Origin: Clostridium folliculivorans
GTDB taxonomy: Bacteria > Bacillota > Clostridia > Clostridiales > Clostridiaceae
Assembly: GCF_024341905.1 (NCBI RefSeq)
Contig: NZ_BQXY01000011.1
Coordinates: 62,001 to 126,000 of the forward strand
Length of the DNA: 64,000 nt
Direction: 5' to 3'
Shown here in pieces: positions 53,002 through 61,548 of the stretch. The position numbers and the translations under genes are program-made. Each line of letters opens with the position of its first letter. The first letter of the stretch is position 1. Below the pieces are notes generated by a model. It had not been told where the DNA came from. It was given only the letters and a program-made list of their open reading frames with translations, and made no database searches.

Positions 53002-54066
53002 ACGGTTAGTATAAAGAAGTTATTTAAGGAAGAATGGAAAGGAATAAGTATAGTAGCAGGTATTATATTCTTGAGCTTATTCTTTTTAACTAATACACAT
53101 CAGATGATCTCTTATGTTAGAAAACCTCCAGAACCTGTTGATTGGCTCACTGGTGAAGAGCTTATGAATAGCTTTTTATCACTGGGGATTTTAAAATCAA
53201 TTATTATATATTTGATTTGTGGAATACTAATATCAGTGTATTTTAGAGATAAAAAGGAATATTTTTCTTTTAAAGAAGGAGAAGAAAAAGCTAAAAAGTA
53301 TTTTGAAAAAAACATGTTTTTTACTATAGCTAGTTTTATGGCCATATTCACTTTATTTATAGTAAAGTTAATATTGTTTGTTGCTGGAAGTAGATTGTTC
53401 TCGTTATATGGAAAGTTAACAATAGGACAAGTTATCTTATTCTTCTTCATATATTTTTCAATGGTGCTAATGATTAATAGTATAGTATTACTTGCAAATA
53501 TGTTTTTTGAAGAAAAAGTATTGGCTATGTTAAGTCCACTTTTTTTTATTGAAACAGTTATAGTTATTTTTGGTATAACTAGCATGTTTTTAAGTGAGAG
53601 ATTAAGTTGGCTTGGTGATTTTTTGAATTTTGTAAATTACAGTACTATAGACAAGTTAATTTATAGTTATGTCTATGGTTATAGGGTTGAAAATTTAGAT
53701 ATGGGAGCTCAAGTCATTTATATAGTGATTACTTTAGTTTTTACAGTTATATGCACTATATTGTCCTATATAATATATAAAGACATAAGTAGAAAAGGTA
53801 GTAAAGATCTATATTATTATGAAGGTGCTAGAGTATTTTGGTATGTAGTTTTTGGAACTATAATTTGCTACCTTATAGCATTTACCGTATCAGCAGTATT
53901 GGCTCTTTTTCAAAAAGATATTTCAATTGAAAAAGGCAAGTATATATTTAATATAGCTTTTATGGTATCCACGCCCCTATTCATAATATTAGAATATACT
54001 ATATATAAACTTCGAAGTAAGAAAGCAACTCTTATTGCAGAGGAAAATAAAGAGATTACAATATAA
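53002..54066 (+). CDS. Polytopic membrane protein (ABC-2-like), apparent ACG start
   Basis: 354 residues if read from ACG 53002, giving residues (M)VSIKKLFKEEWKGISIVAGII, a typical ABC-2 permease opening with a first helix at about 13-30. About seven membrane helices follow. No ATG, GTG or TTG lies between the in-frame upstream stop and TTG 53071, and the AAGGAGGG site is 7 bases before the ACG. Starting at 53071 would cut the first helix and leave the ribosome site 76 bases away. No ATPase gene is directly attached; the ABC pair at 54441 has its own permease. Could be a gene whose ATG mutated to ACG. Confidence 0.68.
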   Translation, partial: TVSIKKLFKEEWKGISIVAGIIFLSLFFLTNTHQMISYVRKPPEPVDWLTGEELMNSFLSLGILKSIIIYLICGILISVYFRDKKEYFSFKEGEEKAKKYFEKNMFFTIASFMAIFTLFIVKLILFVAGSRLFSLYGKLTIGQVILFFFIYFSMVLMINSIVLLANMFFEEKVLAMLSPLFFIETVIVIFGITSMFLSERLSWLGDFLNFVNYSTIDKLIYSYVYGYRVENLDMGAQVIYIVITLVFTVICTILSYIIYKDISRKGSKDLYYYEGARVFWYVVFGTIICYLIAFTVSAVLALFQKDISIEKGKYIFNIAFMVSTPLFIILEYTIYKLRSKKATLIAEENKEITI

Positions 54067-54090
54067 AACTTTAAACTATATTTTAGGTGG

Positions 54091-54137
54091 GAAATTAATA
54101 AGATTGTATAACAATTTTATTAATTTCTTATTTTTTT
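54091..54137 (+). terminator. Intrinsic terminator
   Basis: GAAATTAATAAGATTGT (54091-54107) pairs with ACAATTTTATTAATTTC (54111-54127) with one G-U pair, then TTATTTTTTTATG. Confidence 0.85.
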
Positions 54138-54440
54138 ATGTATTAGGAAAACATAAAAACTTAAATAGCTTTAATTGTAGTTGCTCGCTCATATAGCGTC
54201 TCCTGTATAACTAATCAATTTCACAATATTCTTAAATATAGCTTTAATTTTAAAGTCATGAATCTTTATATAAATATGAAATTCAAATTAATGGAAGTGG
54301 ACATATTAGGTTGTTTTCAAGTAGCACATAACTTAAATGATGAAGTTATAGCTTTATAAATTAAGAAAAACTTAAGATAATATTAATTTTATTGTTAGAA
54401 ACTTTTGGTATCATTTAAGATGTTAAAAGGAGGCTGTACT
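54138..54440. other. Gene-free region before the ABC transporter pair
   Basis: About 300 AT-rich bases, presumed promoter region of the ABC genes. No distinct operator or RNA structure seen. Confidence 0.4.
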
Positions 54441-55352
54441 ATGAATGTATTAGAAGTAAGAGCTGTTAAAAAAAGATTAGGTAAGAGGCAAATAATAAAA
54501 GGCATTTCTCTTGATGTTGAGGAAGGAGAAATATTTGGGTTCTTAGGACCTAATGGCGCAGGAAAAACTACAACGATAAGAATGCTTGTTGGACTTATAA
54601 AACCCGACGAGGGAAGTATAAAGATAGCAGGATATGATATACAAAAGGATAGAGAAAATGCATTAGCTAATTTAGGTGCAGTAGTAGAAAACCCAGAACT
54701 TTATGGGTATCTTTCTGGAAGAGAGAACTTAATGCAGATAGCTAGAATAAGAAGGCTCCAAAAAGCTGATGTAGATGAAGTAATAGAGCTAATAGGTCTT
54801 CATGACAGAATAGATGATAAAGTGAAAAAGTATTCATTGGGTATGAAACAAAGGTTAGGTCTTGGTGCCGCTCTTTTAGGAAATCCAAAGCTTATGATAC
54901 TGGATGAACCTACTAATGGACTTGACCCTTCAGGGATTCTGGATTTTAGAGAAATAGTAAAGAAAGCAGCAAAGGAAAGGGGAATGTCGGTATTTGTATC
55001 ATCTCATATACTTAGCGAGGTTCAACATTTATGTGATAGGGTTGCATTTATTAACGGAGGGGAAATTAAATCAGTAGAAAGTGTAAATGGAGAAGGCATG
55101 GCTACAGAGAAGGATACTATGGTAGTTTCTACAACAGAAGATGATAAGGCCTTAGAAGTAATCAAGTTTTTTGATTTTGTTCATACTGCAAGTTTAACTG
55201 ATGGACAGATGATAGTTTCTATAAAGAGTGGCTATAGTCCTAAACTTGTAGAGGAGCTTGTGAAAAATAATGTAGCAATAGTAGAAATATACAAGCGTCA
55301 TAAGGGTCTGGAACAAAGATATATGGAACTTGTTGAAGGAGGAGTAAGATAA
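54441..55352 (+). CDS. ABC exporter ATPase
   Basis: 303 residues from ATG 54441 with AAAGGAGG 7 bases upstream. Walker A GPNGAGKTTT, signature YSLGMKQRLGLGAA, Walker B LMILDEPTNGLDP, H-loop SSHIL, and a C-terminal roughly 90-residue domain of the BcrA/CcmA type. Its stop is 1 base before the permease gene. Substrate unknown; lantibiotic or lipid export are typical. Confidence 0.92.
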   Translation: MNVLEVRAVKKRLGKRQIIKGISLDVEEGEIFGFLGPNGAGKTTTIRMLVGLIKPDEGSIKIAGYDIQKDRENALANLGAVVENPELYGYLSGRENLMQIARIRRLQKADVDEVIELIGLHDRIDDKVKKYSLGMKQRLGLGAALLGNPKLMILDEPTNGLDPSGILDFREIVKKAAKERGMSVFVSSHILSEVQHLCDRVAFINGGEIKSVESVNGEGMATEKDTMVVSTTEDDKALEVIKFFDFVHTASLTDGQMIVSIKSGYSPKLVEELVKNNVAIVEIYKRHKGLEQRYMELVEGGVR

Positions 55353-55353
55353 G

Positions 55354-56580
55354 ATGTTATTTACTTTAACCAAAAATGAACTGAAAAAGACCTTTAAAAG
55401 ACCGAAAACATATGTTGTTTCGCTTCTATTTGTAGCACTTATTGCGTTACTTTACATAGGTTTTTATGTAGAGGAAAGAAGAATGGTTAAAATGAATTCT
55501 CCTCAGGGAAGACTTGAACAGTATCAGCAACAGTTAACATCAATGGATCAAGATATAAAAACAATGGAAGCAAGCCAAAACAAGGATGAGTCTGTAGAAT
55601 TTACTATTAAGCAGAGGAAAGAACAAAGATCAGAGCTTCAGAAAAATACTGATAAACTTCAACAACAAATAAAATCGGGAAATGTGGTAGATGATTGGAA
55701 GGCTCAAATAGATAGTGAAATTGAAGTCTTGAATAAGCAAAAAAGCGATGCAACAATACCTGATAGGTACAAAACAGGTATTGATAGTAGAATAACTGAA
55801 TTAAATTATTATAAAGATAATAATCTCAAACCAATAGATTCTTGGACAGTTACTGGATTCTCCTACTTGCAGAAAGCGCTTCAAATCTTAGGAACTTTAT
55901 TTTTAGGAGTTGGAATTGCTGTGTTTATGAGTGATATAGTTTCAGGAGAATGCACTCCTGCAACTTTAAAATTCCTATTAATTCAGCCGGTTTCAAGGGG
56001 AAAAGTATTATTATCAAAGTTTTTATCAGTTGTTATTAGTACTTCAGCATTAATTCTCTCAATTGAAGCTATAGCATTTATTCTAATTGGGCTATTTAAA
56101 GGGTTCGGATATGCATCTGTTCCTACTGTAATTGGCACAAGGTATCAGTTTGATATGAGTAAGCTTCAAGATGGAGTACATCCTCTTATACAAGTTGCAG
56201 GTACTGGTTCAACTATACCACTTTGGAATTTCACGGTAAGGACAATTGTTTTACAAGTGCTTTTTATACTAGTGTGTTGCAGTTTTATATTCTTAATATC
56301 TTCAATAGTAAAAAGCAGTATGATATCTATGGCTATAAGTTCTATATTGACCATACTTATACCAATACTTACGCAAGTACTTAATCCTATTAAGAAAATA
56401 GCTCACTTCTTATTTTTAACTTATGGAGATACTAGTAGTGTTTTAAATGGTTCTCTTGCAATGCAATATAATAATCCTAATTTAAATATTACATGGGCAA
56501 TTGCAGTTATGGTTGTATCATCAATAGTATTTTATGCTATTTCTCATTTTGTGTTCACTAAGAGGGATATATTAATATAA
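55354..56580 (+). CDS. ABC-2 family exporter permease with extracytoplasmic coiled coil
   Basis: 408 residues. Helix 1 at about 20-40, then residues about 50-155 form a Gln/Lys/Asp-rich coiled coil (LEQYQQQLTSMDQDIKTMEA; RSELQKNTDKLQQQIKSG) outside the membrane, then five helices (GTLFLGVGIAVFMSDIVSGE; PATLKFLLIQPVSRGKVLLSKFLSVV). ABC-2 family partner of the ATPase just upstream. Confidence 0.9.
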   Translation: MLFTLTKNELKKTFKRPKTYVVSLLFVALIALLYIGFYVEERRMVKMNSPQGRLEQYQQQLTSMDQDIKTMEASQNKDESVEFTIKQRKEQRSELQKNTDKLQQQIKSGNVVDDWKAQIDSEIEVLNKQKSDATIPDRYKTGIDSRITELNYYKDNNLKPIDSWTVTGFSYLQKALQILGTLFLGVGIAVFMSDIVSGECTPATLKFLLIQPVSRGKVLLSKFLSVVISTSALILSIEAIAFILIGLFKGFGYASVPTVIGTRYQFDMSKLQDGVHPLIQVAGTGSTIPLWNFTVRTIVLQVLFILVCCSFIFLISSIVKSSMISMAISSILTILIPILTQVLNPIKKIAHFLFLTYGDTSSVLNGSLAMQYNNPNLNITWAIAVMVVSSIVFYAISHFVFTKRDILI

Positions 56581-56639
56581 ATGAGTATTGCTACGAGGTA
56601 GGAAGTAAACATAGGGTTCAGTTACGAAAACCTAAGTTA

Positions 56640-56715
56640 TGCATGTTCGAAAATCGTGGCTTCTGGTGAGAGAATTTAAAAATATAAATTTTATTACGAA
56701 TTGGTGCATCCATAT
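56640..56715. repeat. Dispersed palindromic repeat family A, copy 4
   Basis: TGGCTTCTGGTGAGAGAATTTAAAAATA then TTTTATTACGAATTGGTGCATCCATATA. Right half intact, left half diverged beyond easy pairing. Lies just after the ABC exporter genes. Confidence 0.72.
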
Positions 56716-56772
56716 AAGATAATTCTAAGTTTATAAAATATAAAAAATAAAAACTTATTTAAATGATCATGC

Positions 56773-56814
56773 AAAAAAGCTTCTCCATTAAAATTTGGAG
56801 AAGCTTTCTTGCTG
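56773..56814 (+). terminator. Intrinsic terminator
   Basis: AAAAAAGCTTCTCCA pairs with TGGAGAAGCTTTCTTG around a short AT loop; likely ends the ABC exporter transcript. Confidence 0.82.
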
Positions 56815-56876
56815 TAAAGAAAGTTATAAAAGTCTTACGCCAATTAAACGTATATATTTCAATGAGGTAGTAAAAA

Positions 56877-56976
56877 AATGAAACCTGCTTGCCTGCCAGG
56901 TTTTCCTAATATACATTTGGAAAGACAGATGCGCAAAGAATTCACTGGAGAAGGTGGCTTCAGCGACTTTTTGTAA
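56877..56976. repeat. Dispersed repeat family B, copy 5 (both halves present)
   Basis: CCTGCTTGCCTGCCAGGTTTTCC...TTTGGAAAGACAGATGCGCAAAG (left palindrome as in copy 3), then ACTGGAGAAGGTGGCTTCAGCGACTTTTTG (right half, diverged). Shows that copies 2, 3 and 4 are parts of one two-hairpin element. Confidence 0.75.
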
Positions 56977-57051
56977 TTTATTTATATACATATGACTATT
57001 AAATATTAAAGTGGTATAATATGCTATATAAAATTAGTATGGAGGTTAATT

Positions 57052-57270
57052 ATGCCCATAGGAACAAAATTTAATTGCAGTTATTGTCCGGATTTTAAGA
57101 ATGGTAACTGTGATGGTGAAGATACGAATTGTTTGTGTAGAGAATGCCCAAGGAATTTAGGACAATGTATATGTGTTAAATACTGTAGAGAGACTGAATC
57201 TATATTGACTTTTGATGAGGAAGTAAGTGAGATTAGAGCAGAAGATCCAAGAAAAATGTATGAAGACTAA
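57052..57270 (+). CDS. Small Cys-rich protein (metal or iron-sulfur binding candidate)
   Basis: 72 residues. Nine Cys lie between residues 9 and 45 (CSYC, C20, CLC, C32, C39, C41, C45), the rest acidic. No signal peptide or helix. Pattern suggests bound metal, but no known zinc or ferredoxin motif fits exactly. ATG 57052 follows TATGGAGG. Not recognised; may be a clostridial conserved hypothetical. An AAATATAT triple direct repeat follows at about 57279-57306. Confidence 0.7.
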   Translation: MPIGTKFNCSYCPDFKNGNCDGEDTNCLCRECPRNLGQCICVKYCRETESILTFDEEVSEIRAEDPRKMYED

Positions 57271-57330
57271 GGGGTATTACATAAATATATAAATATATAA
57301 ATATATAAAAAGTTAAAGGGGGCGTATATT

Positions 57331-58836
57331 GTGAATTTAAATGAGAAGCTTAAAGAGGTAAGAGAATATATTAAGACAAAGGAACTTCTGGAGCAAGCAA
57401 CTGGTTTGGTATACTGGGATATGAGAGTTGGTATGCCTAAAAAGGCTGTAGAGCAAAGAGCTGAAGTTGTAGGATATCTTTCTAGTGAAGGATATAAGTT
57501 TACTACATCAGAGAAAGTCAAAGGATTTATAGAATTCTTTGAACCACATCTAGATGAGCTGAATGTTATAGATAGAGCTATGATAGAAGAGCTTAAGAGA
57601 CAATACGATGAAATAAAAAAGATACCTGAAGACAAGTATAAAGAGTATGTAATACTATGCTCAAAGTCAGAAGCTGCGTGGGAAGAAGCAAAAGAGAAGA
57701 ATGACTTTAGTATATTTAAGCCATACTTAGGAAAGGTTATAGAGTTTCAAAAAGAGTTCTTAGAGTATACTGGATATACAGGAACCAAATACGATAGTTT
57801 GCTGGATAAGTATGAAAGAGGAATAACAGTAGAGAAGCTTGATGAAGTATTTGGAGAACTAAGAGATGCCATAGTAGACTTATTGAATAGAATAAAGAAT
57901 AGTGGAACAAACATAGATGATTCGTTCTTTAAAAATAAATTCACTAAAGAGGAACAAGAGGAGTTTGGCTTGTTTGTTTTAGAGAAAATGGGATATGATT
58001 TTGATGCAGGAAGACTAGATGAAAGTGTTCATCCTTTTACTATCAATTTTGGAAATAAAGATGTAAGAATAACTACAAACTACCACGAAAATGAATTTAG
58101 AAGTGCATTGTTTAGTAGTATTCATGAGGGTGGTCATGCTTTATATGAGCAAGATATTCCTGATGAATTAATGGGAACAGGGCTAGGAACTGGCGTATCT
58201 ATGGGGATCCATGAATCTCAATCAAGATTTTATGAGAATATTTTAGGAAGAAGCAAATCATTTTGGAAGTATTTCTTTCCAGAAGCAAAGAAGAGATTTA
58301 ACCAGTTAAAGGATGTAAGCTTCGAGGATTTCTATAAGGCTATCAATATAGTTGAACCTTCACTTATAAGAACAGAGGCAGATGAATTAACTTATAGTCT
58401 TCATGTAATTATAAGATATGAAATAGAAAAGTTAATATTTAATGGTGAAGTTAACTTAGAGGATCTGCCTAAGATTTGGAATGAAAAATATAAGGAATAT
58501 CTAGGGGTTGAACCATCAAATGATGCAGAAGGAATACTTCAAGATATGCACTGGTCTGACGGCTCCTTTGGGTATTTTCCTAGTTATGCATTAGGTAATC
58601 TTTATGGTGCTCAAATGCTAAAAAAAATGCTTAGTGATAGCCCAGAGATTTTCGATGATGTTGAGAATGGAAATCTTGATACTATACATCAATGGCTTAA
58701 AGAAAATGTTCATAAGCATGGAGCAGTATATAAGCCTGCTGATCTTATTAAGTTAATTTCTGGTGAAGAATTAAATGCAAAGTATTTTATAAGATATTTA
58801 AATGATAAGTATGAAGAAGTCTATAATTTAAAATAG
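57331..58836 (+). CDS. M32 metallocarboxypeptidase (Taq carboxypeptidase type)
   Basis: 501 residues, usual length. Zinc motif HEGGH (His 265, Glu 266, His 269) with third ligand Glu 295 in IHESQSRFYEN; the conserved GTYWD-like LVYWDMRVGMP near 27 and the HWSDGSFGYFPSYALGNLYGAQ end are family signatures. Removes C-terminal residues from peptides in the cytoplasm. GTG 57331 follows AAAGGGGGC. Confidence 0.95.
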   Translation: MNLNEKLKEVREYIKTKELLEQATGLVYWDMRVGMPKKAVEQRAEVVGYLSSEGYKFTTSEKVKGFIEFFEPHLDELNVIDRAMIEELKRQYDEIKKIPEDKYKEYVILCSKSEAAWEEAKEKNDFSIFKPYLGKVIEFQKEFLEYTGYTGTKYDSLLDKYERGITVEKLDEVFGELRDAIVDLLNRIKNSGTNIDDSFFKNKFTKEEQEEFGLFVLEKMGYDFDAGRLDESVHPFTINFGNKDVRITTNYHENEFRSALFSSIHEGGHALYEQDIPDELMGTGLGTGVSMGIHESQSRFYENILGRSKSFWKYFFPEAKKRFNQLKDVSFEDFYKAINIVEPSLIRTEADELTYSLHVIIRYEIEKLIFNGEVNLEDLPKIWNEKYKEYLGVEPSNDAEGILQDMHWSDGSFGYFPSYALGNLYGAQMLKKMLSDSPEIFDDVENGNLDTIHQWLKENVHKHGAVYKPADLIKLISGEELNAKYFIRYLNDKYEEVYNLK

Positions 58837-58852
58837 AGAATTATGTATGCTA

Positions 58853-58890
58853 TAAGGTAACTCATTGTAATAAGTGAGTTACCTTTTTTG
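58853..58890 (+). terminator. Intrinsic terminator after the carboxypeptidase
   Basis: AAGGTAACTCATT pairs with AAGTGAGTTACCTTTTTT. Confidence 0.92.
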
Positions 58891-59122
58891 CTGTATAGGA
58901 AAGTGTACGGTTATTGGATTAATATGAGAGTTCAGATTGAAATATGTATATTAATATCACACATATAAATGAATGTTAATGTACAAATTGTATTAAGTTG
59001 GCTGTATTTACAAGATAATAGAATTAAAGGCAAATAGAAGCAAAAAAAATAAAAATACAGTCACATATTTTCGACAAGATTAGTATTATATATTAAGTTC
59101 ATACTCAAATGGAGGTATTAAT

Positions 59123-59935
59123 ATGGCAGAGAATAATAAAAATAATTGTGGATGTGCAAAGTCAGAAACTTTGGTTCAAGCACATGGTTCTAATAGTTGT
59201 GTAAAAGCAATAAAACCACCATTCTTTAGCAGACTTCCTGTAGTTATAGCTGCAAAAGAAGTAGAAATAGGTATTGAATCTTGTATAAACCTACCTTATG
59301 CTGAAAAATACTATGAAATTAAGAGAACAAAAAAGCACTTATTTGTAACTCAAGCTAGAGTAGTAAGCTTAAACGACAAATGCGGAAAGCTATTCTTACA
59401 AGGTTATATTGAAAAAAATATAGAGTATGCTACTGCAGATTGCGTAAGCAAAGATAAAGGTGTAATAAATGGTGATATAAGACATCATACTGTAAAGGTT
59501 CCTTTCCATGTTATAACTGATATCGACTTTTTATTAAAGCCAATAAATAAAGATAGAACAGGTTTAACTGAATCTGAGCTTTATTGTGATGCATCTGAAC
59601 ACGATAGCTGTGATTGCTCTTGTGATGCAGTAAAAGGAAAAGCTTATTGCGAAGCAGATTTTAAAGAAGCAACAGTATATAATAGCAGACCTTTCATAAA
59701 ACTTGATGGATTCAAGATCATAGAATTAGATATGTACAAAGATCCATCTCCATTAGGCGAATATGATGGTTGGGACTGTCATAAAGATGACAAGAAGCCA
59801 GTGCCTGAACATGAAGAAAGATGTAACTGCACTCCTGAATATGATGGTAAATTATATTCGAAGATAGTTGAAAAAATGGTACTTTTCTTAGATATAAAAG
59901 TTCTTCAAGAACAATATGTATTAGTAGAATGCTAA
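59123..59935 (+). CDS. Cys-rich spore-surface-type protein (SPOCS/CsxC-like)
   Basis: 270 residues, no signal peptide or membrane helix, more than 15 Cys. Segments RLPVVIAAKEVEIGIESCINLP, YEIKRTKKHLFVTQARVV, GKLFLQGYIEKNIEYAT and TVKVPFHVITDIDF follow the SPOCS (DUF3794) or CsxC exosporium-protein pattern: two related beta-rich stretches joined by a Cys/Asp-rich insert (SEHDSCDCSCD). Probably part of the exosporium or coat, cross-linked through Cys. Strong GGAGGTATT site. Family call is by eye; I am fairly but not fully sure. Confidence 0.75.
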   Translation: MAENNKNNCGCAKSETLVQAHGSNSCVKAIKPPFFSRLPVVIAAKEVEIGIESCINLPYAEKYYEIKRTKKHLFVTQARVVSLNDKCGKLFLQGYIEKNIEYATADCVSKDKGVINGDIRHHTVKVPFHVITDIDFLLKPINKDRTGLTESELYCDASEHDSCDCSCDAVKGKAYCEADFKEATVYNSRPFIKLDGFKIIELDMYKDPSPLGEYDGWDCHKDDKKPVPEHEERCNCTPEYDGKLYSKIVEKMVLFLDIKVLQEQYVLVEC

Positions 59936-59944
59936 TAACTTAAT

Positions 59945-59985
59945 GCTTTGAGTGCAAAACTGTATCAGTTTTGCACTCTTAGCTT
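59945..59985 (+). terminator. Intrinsic terminator
   Basis: AGTGCAAAACTG pairs with CAGTTTTGCACT around loop TAT, followed by CTTAG; T-tail is weak. Confidence 0.75.
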
Positions 59986-60020
59986 ATAATAATATATAAC
60001 AATTTTTGGGATATGTTATT

Positions 60021-60887
60021 ATGAGTGAATCTATAAATGAGGATCTATTATTAAAAATATTTTCATCCTTCTTATTAGTGCATTATTATAACCAAGAGGA
60101 TGGGCTAGAGAATTTTGATGAAATACATAAAGATGAAAAAACAGGGTATTTACATAAGAAACTTATTAATTCAACTGAAGAGGGATTATTTAATAGAAGA
60201 GATAGTAATTTATATAAAGACTATAGTTATAATAATTCTACAAGCAATACAAAGTTGCAAATAAGTAGTGAAGTTCTTAAGACAAAAACAATTGAAAATA
60301 ATATATATAAATTATATAGATCTAATGGCGTTGAAGGTACTAAGTCAATTAACAACAATAAAGAAGTAGAAAAAGTAGCTGATATTGATGTATTAATAGC
60401 AATGCTAAAGATACCTGTGTCTATAAATAAGATTGTGAATTTAAAAAATGATAAGATTTATAAGATAGAAAGCATAAACTGTAATGTAAAGAAGATATCT
60501 GGAAATCTTCTTTTGCTTAATAAGACTGAAGATCAAGCTAAAGTAAAGTTGTTTTATGAAGGTGTGATCAGAATAGAAGTAAAAGTGCTATGTATTGACC
60601 ATGTAAATAAGGCAGTTCTATATTGTAATACAAAAGATTTAGTTTTTTATTCTGACTTTAATGGAACAATTAATACTTATATAGAAAATAGATTTGTAGA
60701 AGATATAAGCAGTGTGAATATACCTATAAAGATTGATTTAGTAAGCAATGAATTTAGCGTAAGAACTATACTAGAAGAACCTGTAACTATATTTGATTTG
60801 GAGGAAGAATATTATAAATCACTTGCAGTTATAGGTAATATAGATTCGGAGATTACACTTTTAAGTAAAAGGTATGCAGATATTTAA
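60021..60887 (+). CDS. Putative spore-associated protein, distant SPOCS-like
   Basis: 288 residues from ATG 60021; TTG 60006 is possible but its ribosome site is no better. The N-terminal 110 residues are polar and low complexity (Asn, Lys, Ser). The C-terminal part (VLIAMLKIPVSINKIVNLKN; YKIESINCNVKKISGNLLLL; AKVKLFYEGVIRIEVKVLCID; SSVNIPIKIDLVSNEFSV) has the same strand order as the preceding Cys-rich protein, so it may be its paralogue. Not firmly recognised. Confidence 0.6.
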   Translation: MSESINEDLLLKIFSSFLLVHYYNQEDGLENFDEIHKDEKTGYLHKKLINSTEEGLFNRRDSNLYKDYSYNNSTSNTKLQISSEVLKTKTIENNIYKLYRSNGVEGTKSINNNKEVEKVADIDVLIAMLKIPVSINKIVNLKNDKIYKIESINCNVKKISGNLLLLNKTEDQAKVKLFYEGVIRIEVKVLCIDHVNKAVLYCNTKDLVFYSDFNGTINTYIENRFVEDISSVNIPIKIDLVSNEFSVRTILEEPVTIFDLEEEYYKSLAVIGNIDSEITLLSKRYADI

Positions 60888-60932
60888 GTTAAAAGGTATA
60901 TATAATTGTATTAGCTTGAATATAATAACAGT

Positions 60933-60967
60933 CCTAAACAAATAATAGAAATATTATTGGTTAGGAG
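60933..60967 (+). promoter_or_regulatory. Hairpin touching the ribosome site of the 61-residue gene
   Basis: CCTAAACAAATAAT (from 60933) is nearly complementary to ATTATTGGTTAGG (about 60953-60965), with loop AGAAAT; the right arm includes the TTAGG of the TTAGGAGT ribosome site. May damp translation. Confidence 0.45.
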
Positions 60968-60975
60968 TAATAGGT

Positions 60976-61161
60976 ATGGAATATAATGAATTAACAGGTA
61001 TAATAGGTGAGAACTGCAAAGAGTATATAGCCAAAGATGATATATTAATGATAAGCATGAGATTATCATCTGTAAGCTGTGACAACTGTTCCCATTATGT
61101 TGGCGGTTTCTGTAATAAGGATTCATTTGAGAAACTCAAACAAATGGCACAAAACAATTAG
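60976..61161 (+). CDS. Small Cys-containing hypothetical protein
   Basis: 61 residues. Four Cys, three of them in SCDNCSHYVGGFC (residues 35-46), resembling half a zinc ribbon. TTAGGAGTAATAGGT precedes ATG 60976. Followed by a clear terminator, which supports a real gene. Not recognised. Confidence 0.65.
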   Translation: MEYNELTGIIGENCKEYIAKDDILMISMRLSSVSCDNCSHYVGGFCNKDSFEKLKQMAQNN

Positions 61162-61199
61162 TTAATATACAAAATTGTATGTATATGTTTTAACTACTT

Positions 61200-61232
61200 T
61201 AAAACTTCTGTCTCTATAGCAGAAGTTTTTCT
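61200..61232 (+). terminator. Intrinsic terminator
   Basis: AAAACTTCTG pairs with CAGAAGTTTTT, loop TCTCTATAG. Confidence 0.88.
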
Positions 61233-61238
61233 TTATTC

Positions 61239-61326
61239 TTTAGGCTATGTTTAATGCTATTTTTGAAATTAGAGTATCGGAGGAGTGATATTTTAATTTC
61301 AATACAGTGTTCAAACATAGCCTAAA
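61239..61326. mobile_element. MITE-like 88-bp palindromic element
   Basis: Perfect 14-bp terminal inverted repeats: TTTAGGCTATGTTT (61239-61252) and AAACATAGCCTAAA (61313-61326). An inner pair GAAATTAGAGTATC/GATATTTTAATTTC lies around a GGAGGAGT centre. No coding capacity. Possible TA target duplication at the ends. Looks like a nonautonomous insertion element; only one copy in this window. Confidence 0.7.
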
Positions 61327-61427
61327 TTTAATATATGATTAATTGTTAAGGTGGTTACTAAAAGTGAATTTTTAACAAATACTAAAAAAACTTGTATTTG
61401 TAGACATTTTCATTAACATTACGAGAA

Positions 61428-61482
61428 TTTTTTGATAGATTATTATATAAACAGTTGTTTTTTTGAAAGATTATTGTATAAA
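61428..61482. repeat. 31-base direct repeat upstream of the aminotransferase gene
   Basis: TTTTTTGATAGATTATTATATAAA (61428-61451) and TTTTTTGAAAGATTATTGTATAAA (61459-61482) differ at two positions. They lie 65-120 bases before the start codon and could be duplicated promoter or binding sites. Confidence 0.55.
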
Positions 61483-61548
61483 TATTTTGAAAATGATAGA
61501 ATTTATAATAACACATGGGAGTATATAATTTATTTTGGGGGTGTCTTT

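Noticed and set aside
57279-57306. AAATATAT triple repeat before the M32 gene as a phase-variation tract
   Set aside because: Only about three units, very AT-rich background, and it lies before the ribosome site rather than between promoter elements as far as can be seen.
61327-61548. T-box or serine-responsive leader before the serine operon
   Set aside because: No T-box consensus (AGGGTGG..ACCGCG) or terminator/antiterminator pair could be found.
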